Origin: Azolla caroliniana
Lineage: Eukaryota; Polypodiophyta
Length of the DNA: 64,000 nt
Assembly: GCA_043228905.1 (NCBI GenBank)
Contig: JBHGNT010000008.1
Span: 13,392,001 to 13,456,000, forward strand
Direction: 5' to 3'
The notes below the pieces were generated by a model. That model saw nothing but the letters and a program-made list of their open reading frames with translations. It did not search any database and was not told the DNA's origin. The translations under genes were made by a program, and so were the position numbers. Positions 20,031 to 32,184 of this stretch are shown piece by piece; position 1 is the first letter of the stretch, and the number at the start of each line of letters is the position of its first letter.

Positions 20031-21360
20031 CGAAGTGCCTTCTTTCCTCTCGGCAGTTCCGTCAGTTCATATGTGTGGTTCTCATGCAAGGAATCCATGT
20101 CCTCTTGCATGGCACTCAACCACTTTCGGTTGTGGGTATCTTCCTTAGCTTCTTCAAAGCTTTCCGGCTCCCCCTCATCGGTTAGCAGTACACACTCTTC
20201 ATCTGGAAATCTTCGGGGGGCCCTCCTTTCTCTTAGGGGGTATCTTCGGCCTCCATTCGGCACTGTCGGTTCTTCTTCGACTTCTTCGGCCGATTCAAAT
20301 TCAGTTCCTTGTTCAGCCGTTTCCCCTCGTTCTTCAGTCAGTTTTCGATTTTGCCGAGTATTAACTCGGTCGACTGGCTCAGATTTGATTTCAATCGAAT
20401 CGGCTTCTACTCGATTCAGCCGAGCATCCACGCGATTCGATTCGGTAGTTGGAGACATATTCTCAATCTCCCAGTCGACTATTGTCTTTTCCTCCATGAA
20501 GACAATGTCGCGGCTCCTAATCACTTTCTTCTCGGCTAAGTCCCATAGCCGATAGCCAAATTAATCATTGCCATTGCCAAAAAATATGCATGGCCGAGAT
20601 TTCGGGTCCAACTTCCCCCCCTTTGCTCCTTTGCCACATGCACATAAGCAAGACAGGCGAACACCCTCAAATGTCGGTACGATACGTCTTTGCCACTCCA
20701 CAACGTTTGTGGAATATCATTGTCCACGGGTACTGAGGGTGATCGGTTTTATCACGTACGCTACCGTCATCAACGCCTCAGTCTAGAACATCTTCGGTAA
20801 CTTAGCATGTGCAAACATACATTAGACCCTTTCCATTACGATCCGGTTCATTCTCTCGGCCAACCCATTAAGCACTGGTGTCTTCGACATGGTATACTTG
20901 AGCCGAATTCCTTGATTTCGGCAGTATTCCTCAAACGGTCCACCAAACTCTCTGCCATTGTCCGCTAGGACTGCCTTTAGTTTTCGTCCGGTTTCTCTCT
21001 CGGCCCTCGCTTGGAACTCTTTGGAGATGGATAACACTTGATCCTTCGTCTTTTGCATGGAAACTTCTGGCTATAGTCATCAATGAAGGTCACGAAATAC
21101 TGTGAACCACCATGTCACTTCATGTCCACATAGCATACATCCGTATGCACGAGTTCCAACGGCATTTTCTTCCTCATTGGGAGCCTTGTTCGGAAGGATG
21201 TTTGATTCTGTTTACTAGCCAAGTAGACAATGCACTTCTAAAGTTGCACCTTCTACACCTCCGGAATGAGGTTGTCCTCGGCAAGCTTTCGCATCCCCTT
21301 TTAGCTCATATGGCACAACCTCCTGTGCCACAGTTCACCGACCGTGTCAGCTGCCACGTT
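20031..21360 (-). pseudogene. Ty1/copia integrase and RT linker (B-inner)
   Basis: Integrase core pieces on the minus strand: KAVLADNGREFGGPF (second catalytic Asp), NGLAERMNRIVMERV (catalytic Glu), DVSYRHLRVFACLAYVHV, then the linker from RSRDIVFMEEKTIVDWE to YPLRERRAPRRF and HENHTYELTELPRGKKAL. The first catalytic Asp region near 21100 is degraded. Stops lie near 21060, 20820 and 20535. Confidence 0.88.
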
Positions 21361-21369
21361 TGCTTCCCC

Positions 21370-21717
21370 TTAGCATATTCGAGCATTCATTATGTACAGT
21401 GTGTTGGTTTTCCGGGCTTGAGCCACCAGCAAACTTCCCTTGCAGAACATCATGACACCGTTCTGGATGCTACCCGTGTAGCCTTCATCATCTAACCGAC
21501 TAGCTGATATTAGGTTCAATCGAACATCCGAAATGTGTCGTACATCTCTCAACACGAGTCTGAACCCGATTGAGGTTTCCAAACACACATCACCAATGAT
21601 GATGATTCGGCATGCTCCTTCATTTCCGATCTTCACAGATCTTAGATCTCCGGCTTTGAAGGATGAGAAGCACTTTCGGTCAGGGGTTAGGTGAAATGAG
21701 GCACTCGAATCGACCAC
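21370..21717 (-). pseudogene. Ty1/copia aspartic protease (B-inner)
   Basis: Open for 115 codons with the protease signature changed to VDSSASFHLTP (DSGAS expected; the Gly that supports the active Asp is Ser here). It continues with GDVCLETSIGFRLVLRDVRH and LISASRLDDEGY, normal for copia protease and pre-integrase regions. Confidence 0.85.
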
Positions 21718-21726
21718 CCATGTCGA

Positions 21727-22590
21727 TTATTCGCCTGCGAGATTCCCTTCGTTTTGCTCACTAACGAGCAACAACTCCTCACTCGCGGGGATTGTTGAGG
21801 TGTTCTTCCTGTCTAGGATTTTGTTCGGCTCTACACCATCAGCTCCGCCTTTCTCCTTTCGAAAGTGTCGGCAGTTTTTCTGGAAGTGCCCCGACTTCCC
21901 ACCATAGAACCACGTGGGCCTCCCCTTCGACTTCGACTTGGTCCCCAAATTATCTCGATTCTAGGGACTTCGATTTCGGCCGCTTCCCGGAATCGTGTCA
22001 CCTTCTGTGACTGAGGCCTTCTGGTTGGTATTAGACTCATGGTCCTTCTGGCAAGCTTCTTCATTCAGCAAGCTCGACTTCACCTTCTCTAGGGATAGAA
22101 GCTTCCCTTTCGGCCTGGCGTTGCCCAATGTGACAACAAGTGTCTCCTAGCTGTCCGGAAGGGATCTCAACCACAGTAATGCTAATACCTCGTCGGCTAG
22201 AGGTACCTCTAGAGAGGTAGTTTGGTTCATTAATCCTTGGAAGGCATTGATGTGCTCCGCCAAACTAGAGCCTCCCGATTTTTCAAAATACCGAGACTTG
22301 GTTCACGACGTTCTTGTTTTCGAACATGATGCCGATATTCTTCCATAGGACGTCTGCTTCTGTTTCTTTGCCGAAGTTGTTGTATAGAATCATGTATATA
22401 AAACACCTTATATATGTGGTCGCCTTTAGATGCAACACTTCCCAAGTCGCTGCATTGATCTTGCCTGGTCTTTTATCTCCAAACTACACCGACAACCAGA
22501 GGTCTTTGCACACGAGCATGTCTCTCATCTTCGACTTCCACATTGAGTAATTGGAGCTGGTTAGCTTAAACATGCCGCCGAACAAGTCTT
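21727..22590 (-). pseudogene. Ty1/copia gag (B-inner), broken
   Basis: Starts MEDLFGGMFKLTSSNYSMWKSKMRDML (in part, at about 22590) and carries several stops. A zinc-knuckle remnant lies near 21870-21900 (WFYGGKSGHFQKNCRHF: the first two Cys of CCHC are lost). The E element gag (33239) starts very similarly. Confidence 0.8.
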
Positions 22591-22595
22591 CCATC

Positions 22596-22607
22596 GCTTT
22601 GATACCA
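22596..22607 (-). promoter_or_regulatory. Primer-binding site of B-inner
   Basis: TGGTATCAAAGC on the minus strand, one base from the TGGTATCAGAGC typical of copia elements primed by initiator-Met tRNA. It lies 3 bp from the 5' LTR end. Confidence 0.8.
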
Positions 22608-22610
22608 CTT

Positions 22611-23136
22611 TAACAGGAATTGACCAGCCACAACCAGTTGCACGTTCGTATTCGGATGTAGAAACCAAATGCTAGTACACATACAGAAAAACGTGAAGAC
22701 ACAGAGACACGGATATTTCACGTGGAAAACCCAAAATGGGAGAAACCATGGGGGGTTCACAAACCTCGAGAAAAAAAATCACTATGGTAGAGGGGAAGTA
22801 CAATACGAAACGTGGAGGTAATGACCTCGAGTTCTCCTTCGTTTGACAGACGACTACAGAGTTACACTTTCACTCTCTCACTCTCTCACTCACGATTACA
22901 GAGACAACTACCTTGTTCTAAATTTACAATAATTGATGTACAACATAAAGTTTGCCTTAGTTACTTATAAACAAAAGCAACTTTCTGGCTATATACAAGT
23001 ATAGCCCCCAAGAGGCATTTTAAACTATTTACAATTATAGTCTTCCGAAACGATTTCGGTTGTCGATTTCGGATTGGATTTGGATTTGGATTTTGATTTT
23101 GATTTTGATTTCAGCTTCGATTTTAGTTTCCCAACA
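22611..23136 (-). repeat. 5' LTR of copia element B-inner
   Basis: 526 bp, partner of 1718-2238. It ends on the high-coordinate side in CCCAACA and is followed by CATCT (23137-23141), the target duplication. A (TTTTGA/TTTGGA)n microsatellite lies at about 23070-23110. Confidence 0.88.
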
Positions 23137-23826
23137 CATCTAGTATTAGAGCTTGATGTTCTCGATTTTGCTGCCGTCGTCCACTTTGTCTCCATCAACA
23201 ACTCTTCTTCTGTACACCGTGAAGATCTTGGGTGACAACTCTCTACAAGACCGTTTTTCGTAAAGAGAAACACCGACAAAATTTGGACTCCACTATTCTA
23301 AATCACCATTCAAGTGAGCCAATCGGTTGCACTTCACTCCTATGATTGTAGGCGCTTGGAGTGAGATTTCGCTTCACAAGATCTACCTTACCCGTACTAC
23401 ATTGGATTAGACAACAATCGAGTAGGTCACCTAACGCTAGTCACTCGCTTGTCGTAATCACTCGTAGTTGTCTGGGCTCTAGGAACAACCCTCTTTCGTG
23501 CTTCATCCGGCTAGACAATACTCAGAAAGATTAGCTGAATTTGTTCTTCTCATTGTCGTAGTCACCTAAAGCAGGATCGGTCTGGATAATCGACACATAC
23601 TCGGTGTTGGGAAATCTCGAAAATCTATTCGAAATCGAATCGAAATACTCGGGTCCAACTCTACTCGGCTAGTCAGCCGTAGTCACTTTGGATCGAGCCT
23701 CCCGAATTTCGAATCAGATTCGGCTTGTCCTCAAAATTGACTAGAATGAATTCGGGTGAGCCACTCTACTGCACCCAACCACTGTTCGTAGCCAACCCCG
23801 AACAAAGCCTCCCAAATTCGACATAG
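23137..23826 (+). other. Leader of copia A with primer-binding site
   Basis: Directly after the CATCT duplication comes TAGTATTAGAGC (23141-23152), a two-mismatch version of the initiator-Met PBS. With B-inner removed it sits just past the A 5' LTR. The rest (to 23826) is an untranslated leader rich in TCGAAATC motifs; no reading frame is supported. Confidence 0.7.
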
Positions 23827-24550
23827 ATGGCATCAAGATTTGGCTCGTTAGAGATGAATCTATGGAAGTTTGACGGATCGAACTTCAACTTCTGGAAGGA
23901 ACAGATGCAAGACAATCTAATAGTCAAGGGCCAAATCGACCCCATTGAAAACGAAAATGCTCCAGAAGGATACAAGCCGCTTGAATGGGAGAAGCTCGAC
24001 AAAATTGTTCGAACCACTATTCAGATGCACCTATCAGAAACTGTGTACTTTATGGTGCAATCGTGTTTGACTGCCTTCCAACTATGGAAGACACTTTTGG
24101 ACACTTACGAAGAAAAGGTAGCCGCTACGAAGATATATTTGATATGATGCCTTTATAACCTTCTGATGAAATAATTTGATTCGGTCTAGGCACGCCTCAA
24201 CGAGTACGAAAGTATGAGCTCCCAAATTTCTGCTTAGGGGACGACTATCAAGGATGAACTAAGAGTAATGTTGCTTATGAGTAGCCTGCCCCCTTCGTGG
24301 GAAAACTTTCGTCACAACCGTGTGCAACACATCGACTATGACCGTTAAAAACTCCTCAGTCATGGGCACAATTCTAACTGAAGCAGCTCGGAGGAAATCA
24401 TATGCAAATGATTCGGCCAATAACGCGTATGTAGTACAAGGTTCGACCGACCGATCGAACAATCGAGGAAGAGGTTCTGTGACCGGCATGAGGAGGTCAA
24501 TTACGTCGGCTCTGCGGCCGAAATACTGTTGAGCGAGCCGAAAATACTAT
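23827..24550 (+). pseudogene. Ty1/copia gag (A)
   Basis: Starts ATGGCATCAAGATTTGG and encodes LWKFDGSNFNFWKEQM, MHLSETVYFMVQ and LWKTLLDTYEEKVAATK, the usual copia gag (UBN2-like) layout. A stop at 24147 and a frameshift break it; the second half is recognisable only by ESMSSQIS/LLMSSLPPSWE-like codons in another frame. No intact zinc knuckle is seen. Confidence 0.85.
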
Positions 24551-24559
24551 CCATTGAGA

Positions 24560-25110
24560 ACCAAGTTGAATGAAAATTCTGCTTACGACAGAGGAATTGA
24601 GCATATGACTCTTGGATTCGGGTGCATCCTTTCATGTGACCCCTCATCGATCCCAATTTTGGCAATACTCGGCCTGACATTCCGACTCAGTCAGAGTTGG
24701 AAATTCGCTGCACTGTGCGATTATCGGAATCGACACAGTAGAGCTCGACCTTCCGGGTGCCTCTACATTGGTACTACACAATGTCCGGCACATACCTGAA
24801 CTCTCAAGACCTTTCATCTTAGTCGGTCAATTGGACGAACACGGCATCCGTGCCAACTTCTCATTAGGAGGGTGGACACTTCATAGGGGAAACCTCCTAC
24901 TTGCTCGAGGACTAAAAGTACACTCATTGTACCCGTTATATGTCACACTCAGAGAGGGTGACTTATTCTTGGTTGACATTCTCGTGTCATCACTTTGGCA
25001 TGGACAACTCGGACACCTCTGCAAGGCCGGCATCATGCATTTGTCTAGAGCCGGATACATCCCTAAACTCTCCTTCTCTGGTCATCAGTTTTGTGAGCAT
25101 TCCTAGTATG
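24560..25110 (+). pseudogene. Ty1/copia protease and pre-integrase (A)
   Basis: Protease signature LDSGASFHVTPHR (about 24609-24648) is intact but lies in a different frame from the flanking blocks. The frame from 24768 reads VLHNVRHIPELSRPFILVGQ and ends in LWHGQLGHLCKAGI, the histidines of the integrase zinc site. Confidence 0.85.
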
Positions 25111-25149
25111 ACAAACAGATAGCCGCATCACATCCGGTATCAACACCGA

Positions 25150-25925
25150 GAGAATAGAGTCCCCTCGATTTGGTCCACTTGAACGTCTATGGCCCCATGC
25201 CACATCAGTCTCTCGGGGGTGCCTTGTATTTCGTTAGCTTATTGAAGACTCGACTTAGAAGGTGTGGGCATACCTAATTAAAACTAAAGATCGAGTGTTC
25301 TCAATTTTTTCCGATTGGCTCGCTATGGCCGAAAATCAATCTGGCCGAAAACTGAAATGCTTTCGCACCGATAATGGAGGAGAGTTCAAATCTGAAGAAT
25401 TCATTAGATTCTGCCGACAACGCATTGTACGATGTGAATATAGAGAACCCCACAGTTTGGAGCAGAATGGAATTGCCGAGCGGATGAATCAAACAATTCA
25501 AGAAGGGATAGTTTTCATGCTCCAACAGCCCGGACTATCGGATGGCTTCTACGCATAGGCACTACTTATGGTAGTACACATAATCAATATGTCTCCTAGT
25601 AGGCCTCTAAGACTTTGGATACCTCAGGAACTATGGAACGACAGCAAGCCGAATTTCGACAAGCTGAGGATTTTTGGATGCGAGGCATATGCCCTCACAC
25701 CGAAAGATGATTGCCGAAAACTTACACCAAGGTCCAGGAAATGTATTTTCCTCGGTTACGGACCAGATGGTGAAATTGGCTACTGACTCTGGAACCTTGA
25801 GCACAGACAGATCATCCAAAGTTCGGACGTAGTATTCAATGCGTTAGCCATGTATCAATCAGCCGAAAAGCCGATCGACGTTCGAAGGGTAATTTTTTCG
25901 GATGTGTCAACCCTTCACGAAGGCC
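25150..25925 (+). pseudogene. Ty1/copia integrase (A)
   Basis: Core domain with FRTDNGGEF (second Asp) and NGIAERMNQTIQE (Glu), followed after a TAG by LRIFGCEAYALTPK and CIFLGYGPDGEIGY, then QIIQSSDVVF. The first Asp region (VHLNVYGP near 25180) has lost its Asp. Stops at 25556 and 25784 separate the pieces. Confidence 0.88.
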
Positions 25926-26289
25926 CAACATAGAACACAAGATCGACTTCACGGGTAGCCGACACCTCTAGTACCGACTCGACAGAATCTGATTCGACAC
26001 AACCGAATGTTTCGGTTTCTGACCGTCCGACTTCGACATCCGATCCGACTAGTCCAGTCATAGCTTGAAGATCCGAGAGACTGTCGCAACCCCTAGAGAG
26101 ATACTCTCATGGAATCTTCTTTACGGAAGCCGGAGAACTGATGTCATACAAAGAGGCATCGACATCTTCCGATTCAGCCACTTGGCATCTGGCAATGGAG
26201 TCCGAGATGAATTCCATTTGATCAAACCAAACTTGAGACTTGCTCGAACTACTAAAAAATTGATGTGCTCTTCCGTGCAAATGGGTCAA

Positions 26290-27629
26290 TAGAATTAAAG
26301 AGATGTTTGATTTGGCAACCCCAAAATTCAAGGCTAGATTAGTTTTGAAAGGGTTTCGACAGGAATATGGCATCGATTTCGACAAATTTTTTTCACCAGT
26401 GCTGAAAATGAGAACCCTCTGCTTTATGCTCGACGTCGTGGCAGCCGAGAATTTGGAGCTGATTCAGCTAGATTTCAAAACGGCATTCCTCCATGGTGAT
26501 CTAGAGGAGGAAATTTATATGGAGTAGCCGAAAGGCTTCATTGAACCCGACCAAGAACACCTAGTCTACTGATTGAGGAGGAGTCTTTACGGCTTGAAAC
26601 AGGGACTACGATAGTGGTATAAGAAGTTCGATGACGTCATTTAGTCGGTTGGCTTCTCAAAGAGTGATGAGGACCACTGTCTCTTCACAAAAACAACTCG
26701 AGATGGGTCACCCATCTTCCTCATCATCTACGTGGACGACATGCTTGCCGAACTCGTTCGACAACTGCGGTTGAAGTTTGCCATGAAGGACCTCGGTCTG
26801 GCAAGACACATTCTTGGCATGAAGATTAGTGGGAATCGAAATCGAAAACAATTGTTTTTGTCCCAATCCGACTATATTACCCATGTCCTCGAACGCTTCA
26901 ACATGCAATCGGCTAAATTAGCTTCGACCCCACTCCCCATTAGCCGTTGAGACAACCTGACATCCGGTTTGGAAGGGGACATTATGAAGTCGGTACCGTA
27001 TGCACCGACACTCGGCTCCTTGATGTAGGCGATGGTCGTGACACGGCTTGACATTGCTCACGCCATAGGAGTCGTCAGCAGATTCATGCACAACCCTGGC
27101 TAATCGCACTGGAACACATTAAAGCATGCGTTCAGATATCTGGTGGGCACAAAAGACCTTGGCATTGTATTCGGCCCAACTAACACCTCACATGTAGTAT
27201 GCTATACCGACTCAGACTTTGCTAGCTATGTGGACATTCGAAAATCGACAACTGGTTACTGCTTTTAAATTCGGCAATGGAGCAATCTCATGGAAATCGA
27301 AACTTCAGGAGTGCACTGCCACATCAACGACCGATGCCGAATACGTAGCTATGTCTGATGTGGCGAAAGAGGCCTTATGGCACGGTCGGTTGGCTTGCAC
27401 GTTTCGACATGTCGAACTTGACTCGGTTCCAGTTGTCTACAGTGACAATCAGGGTGTTGTCGCTTTGTCCAAAAATCCGGTTCATCACAATGCCTCGAAG
27501 CACATCGATGTTCGATATCACTTTGTTCGGAACTGCATAATTTTAGGGAAAATCGGCCTCGGGAAGATATCTACAACCGATAATGTTATAGATGGGATGA
27601 CCAAGTGTCTTTTGGCGGATCAATTCTGA
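26290..27629 (+). pseudogene. Ty1/copia RT and RNase H (A)
   Basis: [35 protein letters not shown], catalytic IYVDDML (about 26730), MKDLGLARHILGMKI, and RNase H (STTGYCF, TDAEYVAMSDVAKEALW, HIDVRYHFVRNC). The YVDD residues are intact, but about seven stops and a frameshift near 27260 kill it. A short deletion follows YVDDML. Confidence 0.9.
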
Positions 27630-27886
27630 TCCCTTTGGCAGCAGATGGGCATAACGAAGAATCAGCCCGATCAAGTCGAACACTTAGGATGTTTTCGAAC
27701 AATTGACTTTGACAGTTCGAAGTTCGGTTTTAGCTTCCCTAAGCTCGGCCAGTTCAGCCTTTAGTGTTTCGAAGTTCACCGACTCGAACGAAATTTTAAA
27801 CCCTAAACCCTAAACTTTGAATCAATCTGTATTGTACATTTATTTTGATTTATAGAATTTCGATGTGTACGCCCATTACGGGGGAG

Positions 27887-28204
27887 TGTTGAATGCGGGT
27901 CTCTAATGAACATATTCACATTGTCTCCTTTTGAACACACTAGGTTTAGGCTATTTATGTAAATAGTGAGAAGGGCAGTTTCCCTAAGTCAGTCAGTATA
28001 TAAAGTGACTTTGTAACCTACTTTGGTGGTTGGTTGAAATATAGCTTATCTTGTGCCAACATCTCTCTCTTGCGTTCTTGTTTTGTTCTTGCTGATTGAT
28101 TCTGTCTCTAGTTGCCATCAATCTACATTGCTTGCATCCACTTATGATCCTCACATGAGGAGAGTGTTGAGATTGTTCCGCAACTAGACGGCCCGTTCCC
28201 AACA
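27887..28204 (+). repeat. 3' LTR of copia element A with PPT
   Basis: Begins TGTTGAATGCGGG right after the purine run GGGGGAG (27880-27886) and ends TTCCCAACA. CCTTG (28205-28209) follows, matching TCTTG before the 5' LTR at 4 of 5 positions. The 257 bp before it (27630-27886) is untranslated and holds a two-unit CCCTAAA run. Confidence 0.88.
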
Positions 28205-29285
28205 CCTTGTTCCTCAGTCGGCCCTTGATTTTGCCTATTATCTACGCGGCCTTTTGGCTCAAATTCGACTTCTATTCGATTCGGTCGAGCATCGACTCAG
28301 CTCAAATCGGTGGTTAGAGGCCTATTCTCCATCTCACAATCTCCAATCATCTTTTCTTCAATGAAGAGGTTATGTCGGCTCCTAATCACCTTCTTGTCAA
28401 TTAGGTCGCATAGCCGATACTCGAATTCATCTTTGCAGTAGCCGAGAAATAGACATGGTCGGCTCTTAGGATCAAGTTTTCCCCTCTAGTCCTTAGCAAT
28501 ATACACATAGGCCAGGCAACCAAACACCCTTAGATGCCAATATGACACCTCTTTGCCGAAGCACACTCTTTGTGGTATATCACCTTCCAAGGGTACCAAG
28601 GGAGGCCTGTTTATCACATAAACGGCTGTCAATAGTGCCTCGACCTAGTATATTTTTGGCAATTTCGTGTGTGCCAACATACATCAAACTCTCTCCATGA
28701 TAGTTCGGTTCAATCGCTTGGCCATTCCATTTAGCTCTAGCATCTTCGACGCTATGTACTCTAGTCAAATACCTTGAGATCGGCAGTATACCTCGAATTC
28801 CCCTTGGTATTCTCCGCCATTGTCTATTCAGACCGCTTTTAGCTTTCGGCCAGTTTCTCTCTCGGCTCTCACTTGGAACTCCTTGAAGACACTCAGTACT
28901 TGATCCTTCCTCTTTAGCATGTAAGCCCACAACTTATGACTGTGATCATCTATGAAGGTTACAAAGTATTGTGCACCAACATGTGACTTTGCATCTACAT
29001 AACATACATATGTGTGTACGAGTTCCAAAATGCAGCTTCCGTCCGAATTGGGGGCCTCGGTTGGAACGCGGCTTTGTTCTATTTGTTGGCCAGGAAATCA
29101 ACATATTGATCCAAATGCACTTTCTTCACCTCCGGCAAGAGTTCTTTTTCGGCCAACATTTGGATTCCCTTCTGGCTCATGTGGCATAGTCTCTTGTCCC
29201 ACAACTCACCCGTTGTGTCGACTGCCACGTTCACTTTGTTTCAACATAATTGAGCATGCATCAAATACAATGTTCGGACCGGAAA
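28205..29285 (-). pseudogene. Ty1/copia integrase and linker (B-outer)
   Basis: Continues the element of 1-1457. Minus-strand blocks: ELVHTYVCYVDAKSHVGAQY, FVTFIDDHSHKLWAYMLK, ERETGRKLKAV (28830-29030), then heavily broken sequence through the catalytic Glu region and linker to the A insertion point. At about 29285 it abuts element D in opposite orientation, inside the pre-integrase region. Confidence 0.85.
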
Positions 29286-32184
29286 GGCTCAGATCGGAAG
29301 GGAACGTCGGCAATCGCGACAAGTGAAGAAGAATTGTTGCTCATCACCAAGGAGAATGAGTTAAACCTTGTCGGAGAGGAGAATGGGTTGTCAATTCGGG
29401 AGCATCCTTCCACTTGACACCGGACCGGAGATGCTTCTCATCCTACACCACTGGAGATCACGGTTCTGTCTGGAAGGGCAATGAATGGACCTGCTGAATC
29501 ATTGGCATAAGAGATGTGTTGTTGACGACATCAACTGGATGCAAGTAGCTGCTAAAAGATGTTCGACACGTTCCGGAGGTTTGGTTGAACTTGATATCAG
29601 CCGGAATGGAGTCATGAAGTTCAACAAGGGAAGCCTAATTGTGATATGCCGGGAAGTAGTGAACATAGCATCTGACAATGTCGATGAGTTGTGACACAAG
29701 AGACTATGTCATATGAGCCAGGATGAGAAGTATTTGCGAAGATAACCTCATTCCGGAGGTGAAAGACGTGCATCTTGAGAAGTGCACCGATTTCTTGGCC
29801 GGCAAGAAAAACCGAACCTCGTTCCGGTCAAGACCACCAATGAGACGGAATGCACCACTGGAGCTGGTGCATATCGATGTCTGAAAAGTGGACATGAAGT
29901 CACATGCTGGATCGTTGTACTTCGTGATGTTCATAGACCACCACAGTCGGAAGCTGTAGATCTCACCAATGAAGACGAAGTATTAGGTGTTGTCCGGCTT
30001 CCAAGAGGTCCACGTGAGAGTGGAAAGGGAGACCGGCTAGAAGCTAAAGGAGGTTCGAGTAGATAACATAGGCGAATACCGGGGGCAGTTCGAGGAGTAT
30101 TGCCAGTCGAAGGGAATCCGGCTCGAATTCACGGTGCCGAAGACGCTAGAATTGAACGGCCTCGTTGAACGGATGACCCGGACTATAATGGAGAGAGTCC
30201 AAATCATGCTAGCACATGCAAAGTTACCCAAGAAGTTTTGAGTTGAGGTGTTGATGATTGCGACGTATGTGATTAACAGATCACCCTTGGCACCCTTGGA
30301 AGGAGACACACCACAGAGAGTATGGACTAGTAAAGACATGTCTTAGCGGCATCTGAAGGTGTTTGGGTGTCTCGCATATGTACAAGTCACAAAGGACAAG
30401 AGAGCAAAGTTGGACCCGAAGTCCTGGCCGTGCATATTCTGTGGATACGGCGATGATGAGTTTGGTTACCGAGTGTGGGATATGGTCGACAAGAAGGTGT
30501 TCCGGAGTCGGGACATAGTCTTCATGGAAGACAAGACCATTGCTGACTGGGAGTCGGAGAAGAAGATGATGAACTCCGGATCAACCAACGAAGGACACAA
30601 GGACTTACTCGGTTGAAAACCGAAAGTTAGCCGGCAACCGGATGACACTCGATGAACCGACCAAATTCGGACAAGAAACCGAACCGACCAAAGATGATGA
30701 AGAAGAAGACACCGAAATTGGACAAGATCCCAAATCGGATAAGGATGAGGAACAGACGGAGGAACCGGTTGCCGAAAACCAAGGTCGGAGATATCCTCAC
30801 AGAGAGAGAAGGTGCCCCCGGAGATTCCAGATGCAGAACATATGCTGTTGACCGATGAGAGGGAGCCAGAAAGCTTCGAGTAAGCAAGGAAAGACACCCA
30901 CAGCCGCAAGTGGTTAAGTGCCATGTAGGACGAGATGGATTCCTTGCATGAGAACCACACATACGAACTAACGGAGTTGCCAAAAGGAAAGAGGGCACTT
31001 CGGAACAAGTGGGTATACAAGCTGAAACCAGGAGATGCCAGAAATCCATGAAGGTACAAAGCTTGGATCGTGGTGAAGGGGTTCCTGCAGAGGAAAGGAG
31101 TGGATTTCGACGAGATCTTTGCCCTGGTAGTCAAGATGACCTCCATCCGGACAGTGCTGAACACAGCGGCAAGTATGAACCTTAAGGTCGAGCGGCTGGA
31201 CGTCAAAATGACATTCCTTCATGGGGACCTCGAGCAAGAGATCTACATGCAGCAACCAAAGGGATTTGTGAAGAAAGGGAAGGAGCACCTGGTATGCCGG
31301 CTGAAGAAGACCCTACACGGACTGAAGAAAACACCCCGATAATGGTACGGGAAGTTCGAGTCCTTCATGACAGAACAAGGGTACCTCAAAACGCAAGCTG
31401 ACCACTGCATGTTCATGAAGAAATTTGACAGAGGCGACTTCTTGGTACTCCTATTATATGTGGATGACATGTTGATCCATGGACGAAACCGTATCAAGAT
31501 CCAAATGCTGAAGAAGGCCTTGAACTAGACCATCTCAATGAAAGTTTTGGGTCCGGCAAGACAGATACTTGGGATGCACATCATCCGGGATCGGTCGAAG
31601 AAGCTGTTGTGGTTGTCATAGGAGAAATACGTGACAAATGTGCTTCAATGGTTGAACATGTCGGAGGCGAAACCGGCTGGATCGATACTACCGGAAAATT
31701 GCAAGTTGTCCGAAAAGCAGAGTTCGAAGACAAAGGCAGAGAAGTTGGTCTTCATCTGGATATGTCATGACTTATGTAGGAGGAGTAGTATCGTGACAGT
31801 CAAGGCTGAAGAAGTCCCTTTCACTGTCGACAACGGAAGCGGAGTACATGGTAGCTGTGGAAGCCGGCAAGGAAGTAATCTAGATGAAGGACTTTATTGG
31901 AGAGCTAGGGATTCGGAAGAAGGAATTCCTGATCTACTGCGACAATCAAAGTGCTATCCACCTTGCGAAGAATGTGGCCTACAATTGCCGAACCAAGCAC
32001 ATCCAGAGAAGATATCATTGGCTTCTGGAGAAGGTAGAAGATCAAGACTTCGTGCTGACGAAGATCCACACGAAGAAGAACGAATCGGATATGCTGACCA
32101 AGGTGCTATAAATCGACAAGTTGGACGTGTGCCGAAGAAGAATTGGACTAACAAGAAATCCCATGCTGGAGTGAAGGGGGAGTT
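29286..32184 (+). pseudogene. Ty1/copia element D, protease to RNase H, 5'-truncated
   Basis: Begins between zinc knuckle and protease (ATSEEELLLITKENELNL), then protease with the catalytic Asp changed to Asn (VNSGASFHLTPDRRC, about 29386), a badly broken integrase, HLKVFGCLAYVQVTKDKRAK (30353), RSRDIVFMEDKTIADWE, RT from 31070 (GFLQRKGVDFDEIFALVVKM, FLHGDLEQEIYMQQPKGF, YVDDMLIHG near 31460) and RNase H (EFLIYCDNQSAIHLAKNV, HTKKNESDMLTKVL to 32111). Stops recur every few hundred bases. The purine tract GAAGGGGGAGTT (32173-32184) ends it. No 5' LTR or gag is present. Confidence 0.88.

Noticed and set aside
27796-27815. Telomere-like CCCTAAA repeat
   Set aside because: Only about two units inside the 3' region of a copia element; no array.
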